Below are positions 12,407 to 13,186 of a DNA stretch of 13,186 nucleotides, one piece after another. The notes beneath the pieces were generated by a model. That model saw nothing but the letters and a program-made list of their open reading frames with translations, searched no databases and was not told where the DNA came from. The stretch's first letter is position 1, and each line of letters opens with the position of its first letter. The stretch covers positions 1-13,186 of the forward strand of contig CAZWYY010000075.1 of assembly GCA_964638895.1 (NCBI GenBank), read 5' to 3'. The position numbers and the translations under genes are program-made. This DNA comes from JAFGGG01 sp964638895. GTDB taxonomy: Bacteria; Spirochaetota; Spirochaetia; SZUA-6; RPPD01.

Positions 12407-13186
12407 TTATTTCCATTTAAAATCAGCAGCGAAGTTGATGTACAGTCGAGCAAGCCGGCTCGTGAAAATATATTCTCCCTGTTCTTCACCGGAGATCAAT
12501 AATCCCAATTTTTTTAAACGCTGTAAAAAATTATTAAAATTTTTCTTCTCGGATGTGTTGAGTGTTTTTTCAATTTGCGATTTTTTAAAAGCTAAATCGA
12601 AGCCTGATTGCGCCAGCTTTTTTAAGATTGATTTATAAACATTACTTTTAAGAGCCTTGTATACCTGCTGATCTATGAATTTTGATCCGACATCAATAGC
12701 AGCCGCGACAATACCTTCTCTAACATCCTTTTCGTCAATAACGTTGTCATTATTTTCCCAAAAGACTTTATCCCCAATAATATGCATTAACTTTGGGAAT
12801 CCGGCGGAATAATGACACATTATACCCATGGCTTCCGGTTTAATATCAATTCCGACTGTTGAAAATGATTTGGTAAAAAAATCTTTCATTTCAACACCAT
12901 TCATAGGATTGATTTCAATAACATCAAAAATACGCTCTACGGGCTGATGGTGCTGTATCATTTCTATCCTGCGCTCTTCAATCCCGCAGAGCATTAATAA
13001 CAGGGGAAGTGGTTTTTTACCGATAGCGTTTTCATCAACAAGACTTTTAATAAAATGCGAAAATTGTTTATTCCGTGTAATCCCATTAATTTTATCCAAG
13101 ATTAGCATCAGACCCCTGATGCCGTCATCTTTAAGTCTTTCCAGAAGCTCGCCGAGGAAGGGAAGGAAACCCCTTGAAATATTAGG
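12407..13186 (-). CDS. AAA+ ATPase, C-terminal part (5' end outside the window)
   Basis: The frame is open to the window edge, so at least 259 residues are present and Walker A lies outside. Near the start of the visible part, IRGLMLILDKINGI is the Walker B strand, with D followed by K where an acidic residue is usual. FSHFIKSLVDENAIGKKPLPLLLMLCGIEERRIEMI then matches the sensor-1 region of ORC/Cdc6- or AAA_16-type ATPases. PVERIFDVIEINPM is followed by a helical lid region (YSAGFPKLMHIIGDKVFW). The last about 80 residues (YKSILKKLAQSGFDLAFKKSQIEKTL ... NNFLQRLKKLGLLISGEEQGEYIFTSRLARLYI) form a winged-helix domain. Proteins of this shape are widespread stand-alone ATPases of unknown role. Its codon use is more AT-rich than the housekeeping genes here. 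Confidence 0.75.
   Translation of the reverse strand, partial: PNISRGFLPFLGELLERLKDDGIRGLMLILDKINGITRNKQFSHFIKSLVDENAIGKKPLPLLLMLCGIEERRIEMIQHHQPVERIFDVIEINPMNGVEMKDFFTKSFSTVGIDIKPEAMGIMCHYSAGFPKLMHIIGDKVFWENNDNVIDEKDVREGIVAAAIDVGSKFIDQQVYKALKSNVYKSILKKLAQSGFDLAFKKSQIEKTLNTSEKKNFNNFLQRLKKLGLLISGEEQGEYIFTSRLARLYINFAADFKWK

Overview
The window looks like chromosomal DNA of a diderm bacterium. It has several lipoprotein-type signal peptides, strong Shine-Dalgarno (SD) sites, sigma70-like promoters, and housekeeping translation genes mixed with small exported proteins. The phylum cannot be fixed from sequence alone; the abundance of small lipoproteins with loose lipoboxes would suit a spirochaete-like lineage, but that is a guess.

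Layout. At 1-1016 there is the tail of a possible upstream gene, an intrinsic terminator and an unrecognised 259-residue protein. At 1188-2284 a frameshifted exported Asp-box (BNR) protein gene (-) lies divergent from a YwbE-family small protein (+). At 2552-6058 two minus-strand genes encode an RhlE-type DEAD-box RNA helicase and the ribosome-associated GTPase TypA/BipA; both are preceded by near-identical 37-bp promoter modules. At 6271-7658 a lipoprotein gene interrupted by an in-frame TAA is followed by a strongly structured intergenic stretch and a class I methyltransferase. At 7678-8854 (-) are an Asp-box lipoprotein and a DUF1059-like small protein. At 8848-10262 (+) is tyrosyl-tRNA synthetase with a long leader. 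At 10387-11670 (-) is a cation-diffusion-facilitator-like membrane protein with extra domains at both ends. At 11920-12223 a lipoprotein gene is truncated by a 129-bp element with perfect 22-bp terminal inverted repeats. At 12407-13186 (-) is the C-terminal part of an AAA+ ATPase running off the window.

The standout is the tyrS leader (8848-9041). It has a near-consensus promoter, a 24-codon leader ORF with five consecutive tyrosine codons, an 11-bp perfect terminator hairpin followed by nine T, and a competing 20-pair antiterminator. The 5' arm of the antiterminator lies inside the leader ORF, ending exactly at its stop codon. The geometry is that of ribosome-mediated transcription attenuation: stalling at Tyr codons leaves the antiterminator free and tyrS on, while full translation covers it and tyrS is terminated. 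Secondary themes are the shared promoter module of typA and the helicase gene, and the decay of three exported-protein genes by three different lesions (frameshift, nonsense codon, insertion).
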